NCBI GenBank assembly: GCA_018613035.1
Contig: JAGGRA010000002.1
Location: forward strand, 40,814 to 104,813
DNA: 64,000 nt
DNA from: Pseudomonas sp. ISL-84
Lineage (GTDB): Bacteria > Bacillota > Bacilli > Bacillales > Cytobacillaceae
Reading direction: 5' to 3'
Position 1 is the first letter of the stretch. The number at the start of each line of letters is the position of its first letter. Below are positions 19,246 to 27,613 of this stretch, piece after piece. Below the pieces are notes generated by a model that was not told the DNA's origin, ran no database searches, and was given only the letters and a program-made list of their open reading frames with translations. The translations under genes and the position numbers were made by a program.

Positions 19246-20214
19246 TCATTTCTTATTGACTGGTGTTTTAGGCGGATTTCCTGAAAGGACAAGGTCGATA
19301 TTATCCATACAAAGCTTCATCATGGCATAGCGTGTTTCCGTACTTGCGCTTCCGATATGAGGCATAGCCACCACATTCTTTAGTTCTAACAGCGGGTGAT
19401 TGGAGCCAATTGGTTCTTCAGCGAATACATCCAAGCCGGCTGCAGCAATCTCACCTTCCAGCAATGCTTTAAATAAATCTTGTTCATTCACAACCGGTCC
19501 TCTGGAGGCATTAACGAAAACAGCATGCTTCTTCATCTTTTTAAAAGCATCGCGATTAAATAGATTTCTTGTGCCGTCCGTTAAGGGAGTCAGGCAGACA
19601 ACGAAGTCCGAACGTTCCAAAAGCTCATCAAAGCTGACATATTGGGCTCCTAGCTCCTGCTCAGCGTCCGGTTTTCTGGAACGGTTATGGTATAAAATTT
19701 CCATTTCAAACCCGGTTGCACGCTTTGCTACAGTTTCCCCAATGTTCCCCATTCCAACAATCCCAATCGTTTTATGATGCACGTCCTGGCCAGCCAGCAG
19801 CAGCGGACTCCAGCTCTTCCAATTACCTTCCTTCACAAACTCAGCCGCTTCCACCATCCTGCGGGCAGCAGCCAGCACGAGGGCAAAAGTTAAATCGGCC
19901 GTTGAATCATTTAACACATCAGGCGTATTGGTTACTGTGATTCCCAGTCTTGATGCTGCCTCAACATCCACATTGTCATAGCCAACAGCCATATTGGCAA
20001 CAATTTTCAGCCTCTCGCCAGCATGGAGAACTTCTTCATTGACTGGTTCGGACAACATCGTCAATAGGGCATCCGCCTTTTTTGCTTCCTCCAGGAATAT
20101 TTCATAAGGGACAGGCACATCTTCCTGATTCCACATATGGACATCGTATTTTTCCTTAAGAATTGCGACTGCATCGTCAGGCAGCATTCTGCTAATAAAG
20201 ATATATGGTTTCAT
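19246..20214 (-). CDS. D-2-hydroxyacid dehydrogenase (glyoxylate/hydroxypyruvate reductase, GyaR/YvcT type)
   Basis: 322 residues. Rossmann motif GIVGMGNIGE near residue 150; catalytic Arg in NASRGPVV near 235, Glu in FAEEP near 263 and His in MPHIGSA near 283, the full triad of the family. The closest named relatives reduce glyoxylate or hydroxypyruvate; a phosphoglycerate dehydrogenase role is unlikely because the C-terminal ACT domain is missing. ATG with a weak site (AGGGG) upstream. Own terminator; independent of hom. Confidence 0.9.
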   Translation of the reverse strand: MKPYIFISRMLPDDAVAILKEKYDVHMWNQEDVPVPYEIFLEEAKKADALLTMLSEPVNEEVLHAGERLKIVANMAVGYDNVDVEAASRLGITVTNTPDVLNDSTADLTFALVLAAARRMVEAAEFVKEGNWKSWSPLLLAGQDVHHKTIGIVGMGNIGETVAKRATGFEMEILYHNRSRKPDAEQELGAQYVSFDELLERSDFVVCLTPLTDGTRNLFNRDAFKKMKKHAVFVNASRGPVVNEQDLFKALLEGEIAAAGLDVFAEEPIGSNHPLLELKNVVAMPHIGSASTETRYAMMKLCMDNIDLVLSGNPPKTPVNKK

Positions 20215-20287
20215 ACAGCACCCCTCTTATTTTCTCTGCTGTATGTTTCTTTCGCCAATATGGGCCATTATCCCTTCCTCTTTCTCT

Positions 20288-21295
20288 TTAACTCCTGATC
20301 CAATCGAGCACCGGAATCCTGAATTTCTTCACAGGAACCTCGGCAAATTCGAAAAATCCTCCAAGAAATTTCTCATGGTCATCAGACTGCCAAAGATACT
20401 TTTGAAGCCGCTCCTGCAGCAGCAGCTTCTGCTGCTCAGAATCCGTCACATAATAGTCCTCAATCGTTTCAAAATAATGTAGCGGAAACAGGAGCCGGGC
20501 GTAATAGAGCCTCCAAGAAAAAGAAGACAGCGGTGCGACACTTTGATATTCCGATAAAAATTGGCGAAGCTCTGGCTGGTAGGTTTTAATATTATGGAAG
20601 TACCTTTCCCGCGTCCACTCGGCCAAGTCTCTCGAAGAATGATCAAACACCCAGTCAAATGGATTCTTCATATAATAGGAATCTCCCCAGGTGGAAGATA
20701 ATAACCTGACATGGCAAACCGTCCCGCTGTCAACCATGACCGGCTCATCATCCAGCTCTGCATCAACAAGATATTGTATGGAGTTCTCGGCAAGCCCCAT
20801 ATAGTAAGGAAAGGATTCCAAAAACATCCGCTCGAAATCATTATCGGGCTTCTGAAACAGCATTTCATTCCAAACCTTTTCCATTTGGTCCAGCCGCTGT
20901 TCCCAGAGCTGTTTCCATTGCCCGATTCTGCTCATTTTTTTCACCGGAAAAGAAATAGTCCTTCCTCTATAATGGAATTTCGCCAGTTTCCGGCCAAACT
21001 TAGTCATTTTTCGATTTTGAGCATGCTGATTGACCAGAACACAATAACGGCTATTCTGCCAATCAATATACTGCTTTCCATCCTTCGTTTTTAAAAAGGC
21101 ACTAATGTTCCTGTCACCATTTTTCACAAGATGCTCAGCCATTTTTTCCAGTTCTTCAAGCTCTTCGTCAGCTACATGCCCCGCAGGTACAAGCAAGTAA
21201 AGCTGCCCTTGCTTTCGGCATGCATCATATTTTCCGATCCGCATCGTACCTTCTGCCTCTATGCCAAATTGCTCCTTTAGCAACTTTGTAAACAA
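20288..21295 (-). CDS. yutH: YutH, spore coat-associated kinase-fold protein (CotS/CotI-like)
   Basis: About 335 residues from TTG 21295, which follows GAGGTGG by 5 bases and gives the length of B. subtilis YutH; the open frame extends upstream without a supported start. The sequence is a divergent aminoglycoside phosphotransferase-like fold (EEELEELEKMAEHL, then VNQHAQNRKM and a C-terminal Tyr/Trp-rich region). The catalytic HxDxxxxN is not evident, in keeping with a non-catalytic or divergent coat protein. Divergent from yutG. YutH is reported as a spore coat/assembly component in B. subtilis. Confidence 0.85.
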   Translation of the reverse strand: MFTKLLKEQFGIEAEGTMRIGKYDACRKQGQLYLLVPAGHVADEELEELEKMAEHLVKNGDRNISAFLKTKDGKQYIDWQNSRYCVLVNQHAQNRKMTKFGRKLAKFHYRGRTISFPVKKMSRIGQWKQLWEQRLDQMEKVWNEMLFQKPDNDFERMFLESFPYYMGLAENSIQYLVDAELDDEPVMVDSGTVCHVRLLSSTWGDSYYMKNPFDWVFDHSSRDLAEWTRERYFHNIKTYQPELRQFLSEYQSVAPLSSFSWRLYYARLLFPLHYFETIEDYYVTDSEQQKLLLQERLQKYLWQSDDHEKFLGGFFEFAEVPVKKFRIPVLDWIRS

Positions 21296-21495
21296 TTTTA
21301 CCACCTCGTTTGGAAATGAGTCCTTAGGGAATATATATGAAAGAGCACAGGAAAACTTGTTGTTTTCTTGAATAAGACTATGTACCATGGAGATATTGAT
21401 AAAAGAAATGAAACTTATCACATTTGCCGGCAGCGGGCATATTTTTGCAAAAAAGGGTATATACATAGGGAAAATAAATAGAAAAGGTGACGCCA

Positions 21496-21999
21496 ATGAA
21501 TAGAGAAGAAAAAGTAGTAAGTGTTACAGAACAGACAGCGCGGAAATGGCTCCATGAAAGAGGCGTAGAAATTCAGGATATAGCTGATTTAGTCTTCTTT
21601 CTTCAGGAAAAATATCACCCTGATTTAAAGATGGAAGACTGCATCAATAATGTCCAGAGGGTTTTATCCAAAAGAGAAGTGCAAAATGCTATTTTGACAG
21701 GCATTCAGCTTGACATGCTTGCAGAGGAGAAAAAGCTATTGGAACCGCTTCAGTCGATAATCGAGTCAGACGAAGGGTTATATGGAGCGGATGAAGTACT
21801 GGCATTATCCATTGTTAATGTATATGGATCCATCGGATTTACAAACTTTGGTTATATCGATAAATTAAAGCCTGGAATTCTAAAGGACCTAAACGATAAA
21901 AGCTCAGGCAGATGCCATACGTTCCTTGATGATATTGTTGGGGCCATCGCAGCGGCAGCATCAAGCCGCCTGGCACACAGCGCTGCACATGTAGAATAG
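21496..21999 (+). CDS. yutG: YutG, phosphatidylglycerophosphatase A family protein
   Basis: 167 residues from ATG 21496 behind AAAGGTGA; the GTG at 21487 overlaps that site. PgpA-family core: TNFGYIDKLKPG near 117 and the terminal HTFLDDIVGAIAAAA with the acidic pair near residue 148. Unlike proteobacterial PgpA it has few hydrophobic stretches, as is normal for the shorter Bacillus form. PgpA removes phosphate from phosphatidylglycerophosphate; direct evidence for this subgroup is lacking. Confidence 0.9.
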   Translation: MNREEKVVSVTEQTARKWLHERGVEIQDIADLVFFLQEKYHPDLKMEDCINNVQRVLSKREVQNAILTGIQLDMLAEEKKLLEPLQSIIESDEGLYGADEVLALSIVNVYGSIGFTNFGYIDKLKPGILKDLNDKSSGRCHTFLDDIVGAIAAAASSRLAHSAAHVE

Positions 22000-22000
22000 A

Positions 22001-22032
22001 AAAGGATGGAGAGTGTTCTCCATCCTTTTTTG
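22001..22032. terminator. bidirectional terminator between yutG and yutF
   Basis: AAAGGATGGAGA-GTGT-TCTCCATCCTTT with a T run; convergent genes on both sides. Confidence 0.87.
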
Positions 22033-22033
22033 T

Positions 22034-22801
22034 TTATTTAAAATCCCATTCTGCTAAAGAATCAAGCACAAATGCCGGCTTTTTTTCATAGCCCTTAAGC
22101 AATTCCTTCGTTGTCACGCCTGTATGGACAAGCAATGTATCCATGCCTGCATTCATGCCTGCCAATATATCAGTATCATAGTTATCTCCCACCATAAGCG
22201 TCTCTTCCTTCGCGGTGCCCAGCACCTTTAAAGCCTGTTCCATAATAATTGACTCAGGTTTGCCGATAAACACAGGCTGGGTTTGAGTGGACACCGTGAT
22301 GACAGAAGTTAATGAACCATTCCCCGGCAGCAGCCCTCTTTCAGTTGGAATGGCAATATCGCCGTTTGTAGAAATGAATGTGGCTCCATTTCTAACGGCC
22401 AAACAGGCAATTGACAGCTTTTCATAGTTAATGGAGCGATCAAGCCCTACCACAACATAATCGGCATGCTCCTCGGCAAAGCTTAATCCTTTTTCAGCCA
22501 ATGCTTCGCGGATTCCTTCCTCACCGATCACATAAACAGATGCATCATTTTTCTGTTCATATATGTAGTTGGCAGTTGCCATGCTCGTTGTAAAAACCTG
22601 ACCCTCTTCCGAAGGAATGCCGAACTTAACAAGCTTATCCGCTACCTGTGCAGGTGTTTTGGAAGAATTGTTTGTCACAAACAAATACGGCAAGTCTTGC
22701 TCACGCAGCTTGTTCACAAAGTCAGCAGCCTCGCTGATCAGCTCTGTTCCGCGGTACATCGTGCCATCCAGATCTATTAAGTAGCCTTTATATTTTTTCA
22801 A
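22034..22801 (-). CDS. yutF: HAD-IIA hydrolase YutF (NagD/p-nitrophenyl phosphatase type)
   Basis: 255 residues from TTG 22801, nine bases behind GGGAG, the length of YutF. HAD motif I DLDGTMYRG at residues 8-16, motif II VTNNSS near 43, and motif III/IV MVGDNYDTDILAG near 200, with the C2a cap typical of NagD proteins. These hydrolyse small sugar or nucleotide phosphates; substrate unknown. A GTG at 22810 is less well placed. Confidence 0.92.
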   Translation of the reverse strand: MKKYKGYLIDLDGTMYRGTELISEAADFVNKLREQDLPYLFVTNNSSKTPAQVADKLVKFGIPSEEGQVFTTSMATANYIYEQKNDASVYVIGEEGIREALAEKGLSFAEEHADYVVVGLDRSINYEKLSIACLAVRNGATFISTNGDIAIPTERGLLPGNGSLTSVITVSTQTQPVFIGKPESIIMEQALKVLGTAKEETLMVGDNYDTDILAGMNAGMDTLLVHTGVTTKELLKGYEKKPAFVLDSLAEWDFK

Positions 22802-23168
22802 AAAAATCACTCCCAAATTTATCTTGGCCAAATTTAGTATTTGTATGAGATTGGCTTTTTAGCTAAGTAAAATACCCATAAAAGTTATCTTAAAGGATAG
22901 TCGGGATTTGTGCAATTTTTCACGATCGATTCGATTTTCAAATTAGGGTAAGATGTGTCTCCATTTATAAGACATTGGCTCCCCTGCTTCTTCTACTATC
23001 CCTTTCTCGGGCTCGTTCATTCCAGTTTGGTCCACTCATCACTCAAAACCGAATTCCAATGGATCTAATTCTTCCGATTAGTTCCGATCATCCAGTAAAT
23101 AGCGTTTCCAGCGGCTTGCATTAAATAAAACTTTCATCGGATCTATTTATCAACCAGATCAAAAAGAA
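22802..23168. other. non-coding gap upstream of yutF
   Basis: No convincing gene or RNA. The stretch 22980-23130 is pyrimidine-rich with GATC-containing words and could be decayed coding or repeat DNA; I cannot assign it. Confidence 0.4.
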
Positions 23169-23417
23169 AGGCTGTTTTCGCAAACTATGTTGCTTTTTTA
23201 ACAAGTAGTAAGGAGAGGTTGATTTCCGCTCCAGGATGCGCAGCGAACCGCGGGGCGGGCGGTGAGCCTCCTCGGCGCGCAGCGCCTGTGGGGTCTCACC
23301 TGTCCCACTCCTCCCGCTGGAGTCTCGCACCTTACGCACCAATCAACCAACCTTATTTATCAATGTTTTTTAATCACAAAATCTATAAAAAAACAACAAT
23401 CTTTTAGAAAAGAGCCT
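23169..23417. repeat. MITE-like intergenic element (copy e), both ends intact
   Basis: Begins GGCTGTTTTCGCAAACTATG and TTGCTTTT, ends AACAACAATCTTTTAGAAAA followed by GAGCC, giving imperfect inverted termini of about 28 bases. The core has GGTTGATTTCCGCTCCAGG, GAGCCTCCTCGGCGC and the closing CACCAATCAACC. This is the best single copy for defining the element's ends. Confidence 0.8.
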
Positions 23418-23421
23418 AAAG

Positions 23422-23443
23422 AAAAAACTCCTTCAGCAGGAGC
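23422..23443 (-). terminator. terminator after the SufR-like gene
   Basis: Minus strand GCTCC-TGCTGAA-GGAGT followed by TTTTTTC. Confidence 0.7.
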
Positions 23444-23447
23444 TATA

Positions 23448-24074
23448 CTAGTCTTGGTTTATTATATAATGACAGCAGCCGTCACCGGTGGCCATACAGG
23501 ATTTGATTTCGACTTCCTCTGTATCTAGAAAGTCCTTTATAAATTCTTTTTCAGATTTGCATATTTGTTTGAATTCTGCGGCTGTTTCTATATAGGGGCA
23601 ATTGTATTCTTTCAGATGGATATGCCCTTCTTCTTTTCGGATTTCAGGCATGAAGCCCTCCATCAATTGAATTTCAGTGAGAACTTCCAGTTTTTCCGCA
23701 AAGGTTTTCTCGGATGTTTGAATTTCATACTGCTGTACCAGGCGGTTTTTTCGTCTTGTGAACAATTCTGTGATTAAGCTTTCCTGTCCCATACTTTTTA
23801 GTTCCCTTAAGAGCTCGACACTCAGCTGTTTGTATTTTTTAGGAAACAGGTCTTCGCCTTTTTTCGTAAGCTGATAAAGCTTTGAAGGGCGTCCCTTTGT
23901 CTGCCTTAGAATAACTGACTCTATATAGGCTTCTTTTTCAAGAACCTGGATATGCCTTCTGACAGCCATTTCGGATATCCCTAATTCGCTTGCCAGTTCA
24001 ATAATGGACAATCTTCCGGATGTCTTAATGAATCGCAGGATAAGATCTTTAGTAGATTTTGCTCCAACAAGCAT
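23448..24074 (-). CDS. SufR-like DeoR/ArsR-type winged-helix regulator with C-terminal cysteine cluster
   Basis: 208 residues from ATG 24074 (GTG 24083 is an alternative). N-terminal winged helix: SIIELASELGISEMAVRRHI at about 23-42, wing near RQTKGRPSKLY. The C-terminal half ends with C159-x12-C172-x20-C193-x6-C200-C201, the layout of Fe-S-sensing repressors of the SufR type, including NCPYIE and MATGDGCC. In cyanobacteria and actinobacteria SufR represses suf genes; here the suf operon is 25 kb away in the same window. Regulatory target is inference. Monocistronic, own terminator. Confidence 0.82.
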   Translation of the reverse strand: MLVGAKSTKDLILRFIKTSGRLSIIELASELGISEMAVRRHIQVLEKEAYIESVILRQTKGRPSKLYQLTKKGEDLFPKKYKQLSVELLRELKSMGQESLITELFTRRKNRLVQQYEIQTSEKTFAEKLEVLTEIQLMEGFMPEIRKEEGHIHLKEYNCPYIETAAEFKQICKSEKEFIKDFLDTEEVEIKSCMATGDGCCHYIINQD

Positions 24075-24154
24075 GAAATTCACCGTCCTTCCTTATATAT
24101 TAGCTTATAACTGCAAACCATCACAATTATTTATATTTTAATCAGTCCAGTTAG

Positions 24155-24182
24155 AAAAAAAAGACCGGATTGCTCCGGTCTT
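24155..24182 (-). terminator. terminator after yutE
   Basis: AAGACCGGA-GCAA-TCCGGTCTT followed by a T run on the minus strand. Confidence 0.87.
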
Positions 24183-24621
24183 ATTGCGGTTTAAATGCAG
24201 AAACAGGCCCTAATTCATTCATTAAATACTCTCTTACACGGCCCGGAAATTCCTTCAGCATCAGCAAATGTTTGCTGAATGCCGCCTTAACTTCCTCATG
24301 ATTAACCTTTGTATAACTTTGTACAAGCATTTTACGGTATGTAATCACTTCTTTAAAGCTTTCGCTCATCTCTTTGCTGATTACTTTTTCATCGTCAAGA
24401 ATGTCTACAATATCTTCGTAGCTGCCTGGATCCCTCATGATAAAGCCGTCAATCATCGCATTTCCTGTATCAAGGATGGCTTCGATTATAATTTGGGCGA
24501 TGCGTTCCAGTGCGGCCTTTTCAATAGGGGATGTCCACTCCTTCACTTCTTCAAAAAGGGAGATTTGCTGTTCCAAGTAATTAAGCGTGTCTTCTATTTT
24601 TTCCCTGTCTACGAAATACAT
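24181..24621 (-). CDS. yutE: YutE, DUF86/HepT-like protein
   Basis: 146 residues, all helical. The HepT signature RX4-6H is only loosely present; the conserved segment is RDPGSYEDIVDILDDEKVI near residues 64-82, with ERIAQIIIEAILDTGNAMID before it. HepT proteins are HEPN-type RNases paired with an MNT nucleotidyltransferase, but no MNT gene is next to this one, so it stands alone as in B. subtilis. ATG with GGAGGAAGG upstream. A toxin role should not be assumed. Confidence 0.88.
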   Translation of the reverse strand: MYFVDREKIEDTLNYLEQQISLFEEVKEWTSPIEKAALERIAQIIIEAILDTGNAMIDGFIMRDPGSYEDIVDILDDEKVISKEMSESFKEVITYRKMLVQSYTKVNHEEVKAAFSKHLLMLKEFPGRVREYLMNELGPVSAFKPQ

Positions 24622-24636
24622 AATGCTTCCTTCCTC

Positions 24637-25245
24637 CTATGAAGATTTCAGGCTCTTATTTAAAGTATCTGGCCGAGCGTAGTAATAACCTTGCGCTAAA
24701 TCGACTTTGTTTCTGAAGAGTACAGATGCTTCCCCTTCACTTTCTATTCCCTCGGCAACAACTAAAGAACCCGCTTCTTTAGCTACTAAAAGGAGGCCCT
24801 TCAGCATGGATTCTTTCACTGTGTTTGTATCAATGCCCTGAATGACGGAACGGTCGATTTTAATAATGTCCGGCATAATCTCACTAATGGAATGCAAACT
24901 GGCGTATCCTGCGCCAGTGTCATCCACAGCCACCCGAAATCCCAAAGTTCTTAGTACCTTTATATTGTATATAAAGTTTTCCATCCCTTCAATGGAATCC
25001 CGCTCTGTAATTACAAGAGTAATCCGGCTGGGAAAGATATTTTTATTTTTGGCCAGCATCTTTTTTATATCCCTGACAAACCGTGCACGGCCAATTGTGA
25101 TGGGGGTAAAGTTTATAAAAATATCCTGGAGGCAGCTTGTTTTTGTGATCTGTTCGATTGTTTTTTCAAAAACACTCAGCTCCAGTTCATAGCTAATCCC
25201 TATGCTTCCTATTGTATCACAATATTTCGAATTGAGTATTTTTTC
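24637..25245 (-). pseudogene. 5'-truncated EAL-domain (c-di-GMP phosphodiesterase) gene
   Basis: The open frame from the upstream stop at 25246-25248 encodes about 202 residues that match the EAL fold from roughly its first third onward: INFTP, VITERD, VDDTGAGYAS, IKIDR, VAEGIE and AQGYYYARP are all in order. Missing is the beginning, with the EAL motif itself, and no ATG precedes the conserved part; the first ATG (codon at 25059) is inside the domain. An intact enzyme needs the EAL glutamate, so this is most likely a decayed remnant, or less likely a c-di-GMP-binding fragment. The gap to glpX is short, suggesting deletion of the 5' part. Confidence 0.75.
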
Positions 25246-25440
25246 CTATTATAGAAATATGGACGAGCTGGAATTTTGTCGAATTTGCCGGAATGACATT
25301 CAGTATTAGGGATAATTCTGATAAGATAGTATAGGAAACAGAAGCTGCATGCTGATGCAAGTATTATGTAAGCGCATTAGCCTATACGGCTTTAATTTTA
25401 CAAAAATTAGATAGAGTATTGCTAACGGGAGGGAAACCTG

Positions 25441-26409
25441 GTGGAACGTGAGCTGGCTTTAGAGATTGTCCGTGTTACAGAAGCTGCCGCACTTGCATCT
25501 GCGCAATGGATGGGCAGAGGGAAAAAGAACGAAGCAGACGGCGCTGCAACAGCCGCCATGCGCGGAATGTTTGATTCAGTCAATATGGACGGCATTGTCG
25601 TTATTGGAGAGGGAGAACTTGACGAGGCACCAATGCTTTATATTGGTGAGAAGCTTGGTACAGGTATGGGACCCAAGGTAGATATAGCTGTTGATCCTTT
25701 GGAGGGTACAAGCATTGTGGCAAAAGGGCACAACAACGCCATGGCAGTTATCGCTGTAGCTGATAGAGGCACACTGCTGCACGCCCCTGATATGTATATG
25801 GAAAAGATCGCTGTTGGAAAAAATGCTGCCGGGAAAGTGAGTTTACTTGATCCAATCGAAAAGACCATTGACATTGTAGCCGAAGCAAATAATAAGCGTG
25901 TCCAGGATCTGACTGTTATTATTCAAGAGCGGGACCGCCACGAAGATTTAATTGAAAGAATCCGGGCTAAAGGCTCCCGCGTTAAATTATTTGGCGATGG
26001 TGATGTGGGTGCCGCGATTGCGACTGCACTGCCTCACACAGGGATTGATCTATTCGTCGGGATTGGCGGCGCTCCTGAAGGGGTAATCTCGGCTGCCGCT
26101 TTAAAAGCGCTTGGCGGAGATATGCAGGCACGTCTCGTCCCTTATACAAAAGCAGAAGAAGAACGATGCATCGGGATGGGCCTAAAGGACCCGCGACAGC
26201 TTCTGTTCCTTAACGACCTTGTTTCTGGAGATGACGCCATTTTTGCTGCAACAGGCGTTTCAAGCGGGGAGCTGCTTGATGGGGTTCGCTTTCTTGGCGG
26301 TGACTTAGTTGAAACCCACTCTATTGTTATGCGTTCCAAAACCAAGACCGTCCGCTACATAACGGCCCACCATCATCTTGAGCATAAGCCACACCTGGTG
26401 ATGTCATAA
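25441..26409 (+). CDS. glpX: class II fructose-1,6-bisphosphatase
   Basis: 322 residues. GlpX family metal and substrate motifs: GEGELDEAPML near residues 58-68, VDPLEGTSIVAKG near 83-95, and IGIGGAPEGVISAAALKALGGD near 205-225. Dephosphorylates fructose-1,6-bisphosphate in gluconeogenesis. GTG start behind GGGAGGG. Upstream, TGTAAGCGCATTAG at about 25367 faintly resembles a cre site. A short intergenic gap leads into the DUF3055 gene, so the two are probably cotranscribed. Confidence 0.96.
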   Translation: MERELALEIVRVTEAAALASAQWMGRGKKNEADGAATAAMRGMFDSVNMDGIVVIGEGELDEAPMLYIGEKLGTGMGPKVDIAVDPLEGTSIVAKGHNNAMAVIAVADRGTLLHAPDMYMEKIAVGKNAAGKVSLLDPIEKTIDIVAEANNKRVQDLTVIIQERDRHEDLIERIRAKGSRVKLFGDGDVGAAIATALPHTGIDLFVGIGGAPEGVISAAALKALGGDMQARLVPYTKAEEERCIGMGLKDPRQLLFLNDLVSGDDAIFAATGVSSGELLDGVRFLGGDLVETHSIVMRSKTKTVRYITAHHHLEHKPHLVMS

Positions 26410-26464
26410 ATACCGTGGCTGCATGGCGCCCTATTATATTATTCACAAAGAGGAGAGTGCAAAT

Positions 26465-26731
26465 ATGGCTGAACGTTTTTTCTTATACGATGACCTGGAA
26501 AATACAAAAACCCGGTTTGTCAGCTTTATGGGTGAAAATCAGCGATTCGATCTCGCCATTATTCGATCTGATCGTTATTATGGCAAACAATTGGTGCTTG
26601 ATATTCAGGGAAGCCGCTTCGCGATCATCGGGGAAGATGATTTGAAGGAAGAAGGCTACCTTGAACATGTATTCCAGCTTTCAGAAGAAGATGCCGAAGA
26701 ACTGCGGTCATTTCTGATGGAACTTGTTTAA
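26465..26731 (+). CDS. DUF3055 (SAV0927-like) small protein
   Basis: 88 residues from ATG 26465, behind GAGGAGAG. Alternating beta strands and a C-terminal acidic helix (SEEDAEELRSFLMELV) match the DUF3055 family of Bacilli, function unknown. It follows glpX by 55 bases in the same direction and ends at a terminator, so it shares the glpX transcript. Confidence 0.85.
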   Translation: MAERFFLYDDLENTKTRFVSFMGENQRFDLAIIRSDRYYGKQLVLDIQGSRFAIIGEDDLKEEGYLEHVFQLSEEDAEELRSFLMELV

Positions 26732-26753
26732 TATTAAATAATCAACAAATACT

Positions 26754-26790
26754 AAAGGAGAACCCTTGTATAATGGGTTCTCCTTTTTTC
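26754..26790 (+). terminator. terminator after glpX-DUF3055
   Basis: AAAGGAGAACCC pairs with GGGTTCTCCTTT and runs into T. Confidence 0.87.
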
Positions 26791-26839
26791 AATTTGTATT
26801 AAAAGTCTCCATCCAGATACTTCTTAAGGAGTGAATAGC

Positions 26840-27127
26840 ATGGACGATAAAGAAAGAAGGACCTATACAGACTTTTCAAATGTGGAAACGCAAAGGAACT
26901 TCCTCATTCCTGAAGACCTGCCGGAAGGACCCTATGGCGCTCCCAGGAATGCGGATGAACCTGTAGAAAATAAAAGCACTCCTTGGCGTGAAGGGCAGCG
27001 TTATTACAGTGCGTTCAATTATGAATTCAAGTCCCTTCACCAAAACCTGCCGCGACAGATGGACGGGGCGCATCCTCCCCATGATGATCCCGATAAAAAC
27101 GAAGAACCGCCATATACAGAGACTTAA
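26840..27127 (+). CDS. small conserved cytosolic protein
   Basis: 95 residues, hydrophilic, from ATG 26840 eight bases after AAGGAG. Asp/Glu/Pro-rich with the conserved block RTYTDFSNVETQRNF near the N-terminus and PHDDPDKNEEPPY at the end. The same kind of protein occurs in other Bacillus near yutD; I know of no function. Probably largely unstructured. Confidence 0.7.
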   Translation: MDDKERRTYTDFSNVETQRNFLIPEDLPEGPYGAPRNADEPVENKSTPWREGQRYYSAFNYEFKSLHQNLPRQMDGAHPPHDDPDKNEEPPYTET

Positions 27128-27142
27128 CAATCAGACAAAGGA

Positions 27143-27173
27143 TAAGGGCCGGGTTTCACCCGAGCCCTTTTTT
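27143..27173. terminator. bidirectional terminator before yutD
   Basis: AAGGGC-CGGGTTTCACCC-GAGCCCTT with a T run; convergent genes on both sides. Confidence 0.82.
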
Positions 27174-27447
27174 AGCTTTTTACCTTCTTAACAACAAAAT
27201 AGGCACACCCAAAGTTACAGAACTCGTACAGATATTCTGTTAATGTGCTGATTTTTGTATCAAAGGATGCTTTCTGATTCTGGTCGTCAAAAAAACCGCG
27301 GAGACGAAGCTGTCCATATCCCCAGTCCCCAACAATGTAATCATATCTGGATAGAATTTCACTATATCTCCCGCGAAACGCTTCCTCATTAAAACCGTCC
27401 CGCTCTTCCTCGATTACTTCATAACAAATATTATTAATGCAAACCAT
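27172..27447 (-). CDS. yutD: YutD (DUF1027) protein
   Basis: 91 residues from ATG 27447, six bases after GAGGTG (the in-frame GTG at 27456 is part of that site). Core GRYSEILSRYDYIVGDWGYGQLRLRGFF and a Cys pair in YEFCNFGCAYFVV match YutD/DUF1027. Function unknown. Divergent from the spore lipoprotein gene. Confidence 0.9.
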   Translation of the reverse strand: MVCINNICYEVIEEERDGFNEEAFRGRYSEILSRYDYIVGDWGYGQLRLRGFFDDQNQKASFDTKISTLTEYLYEFCNFGCAYFVVKKVKS

Positions 27448-27613
27448 CTTTTTCACCTCAACTTAACTGCTTATGTATCAATATTATATTGAAAAGTAAC
27501 GATATATGAAAACTGATTCTGAATGTCCTACTTAAATTATAACTGATTCCCCATCAATTACTAAGAGAAAAAAATTTGCTGGTGGCAATTCTATAGATGA
27601 GGAGGTGTTTATA

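Noticed and set aside
19246-20214. phosphoglycerate dehydrogenase (serA)
   Set aside because: No C-terminal ACT domain and no serine genes nearby; length fits glyoxylate/hydroxypyruvate reductase.
23121-23407. open frames on both strands near 23.3 kb
   Set aside because: Products of GC-rich repeat copy e.
24181-24621. HepT/MNT toxin-antitoxin system
   Set aside because: No nucleotidyltransferase partner beside yutE, and the gene is a core yut gene.
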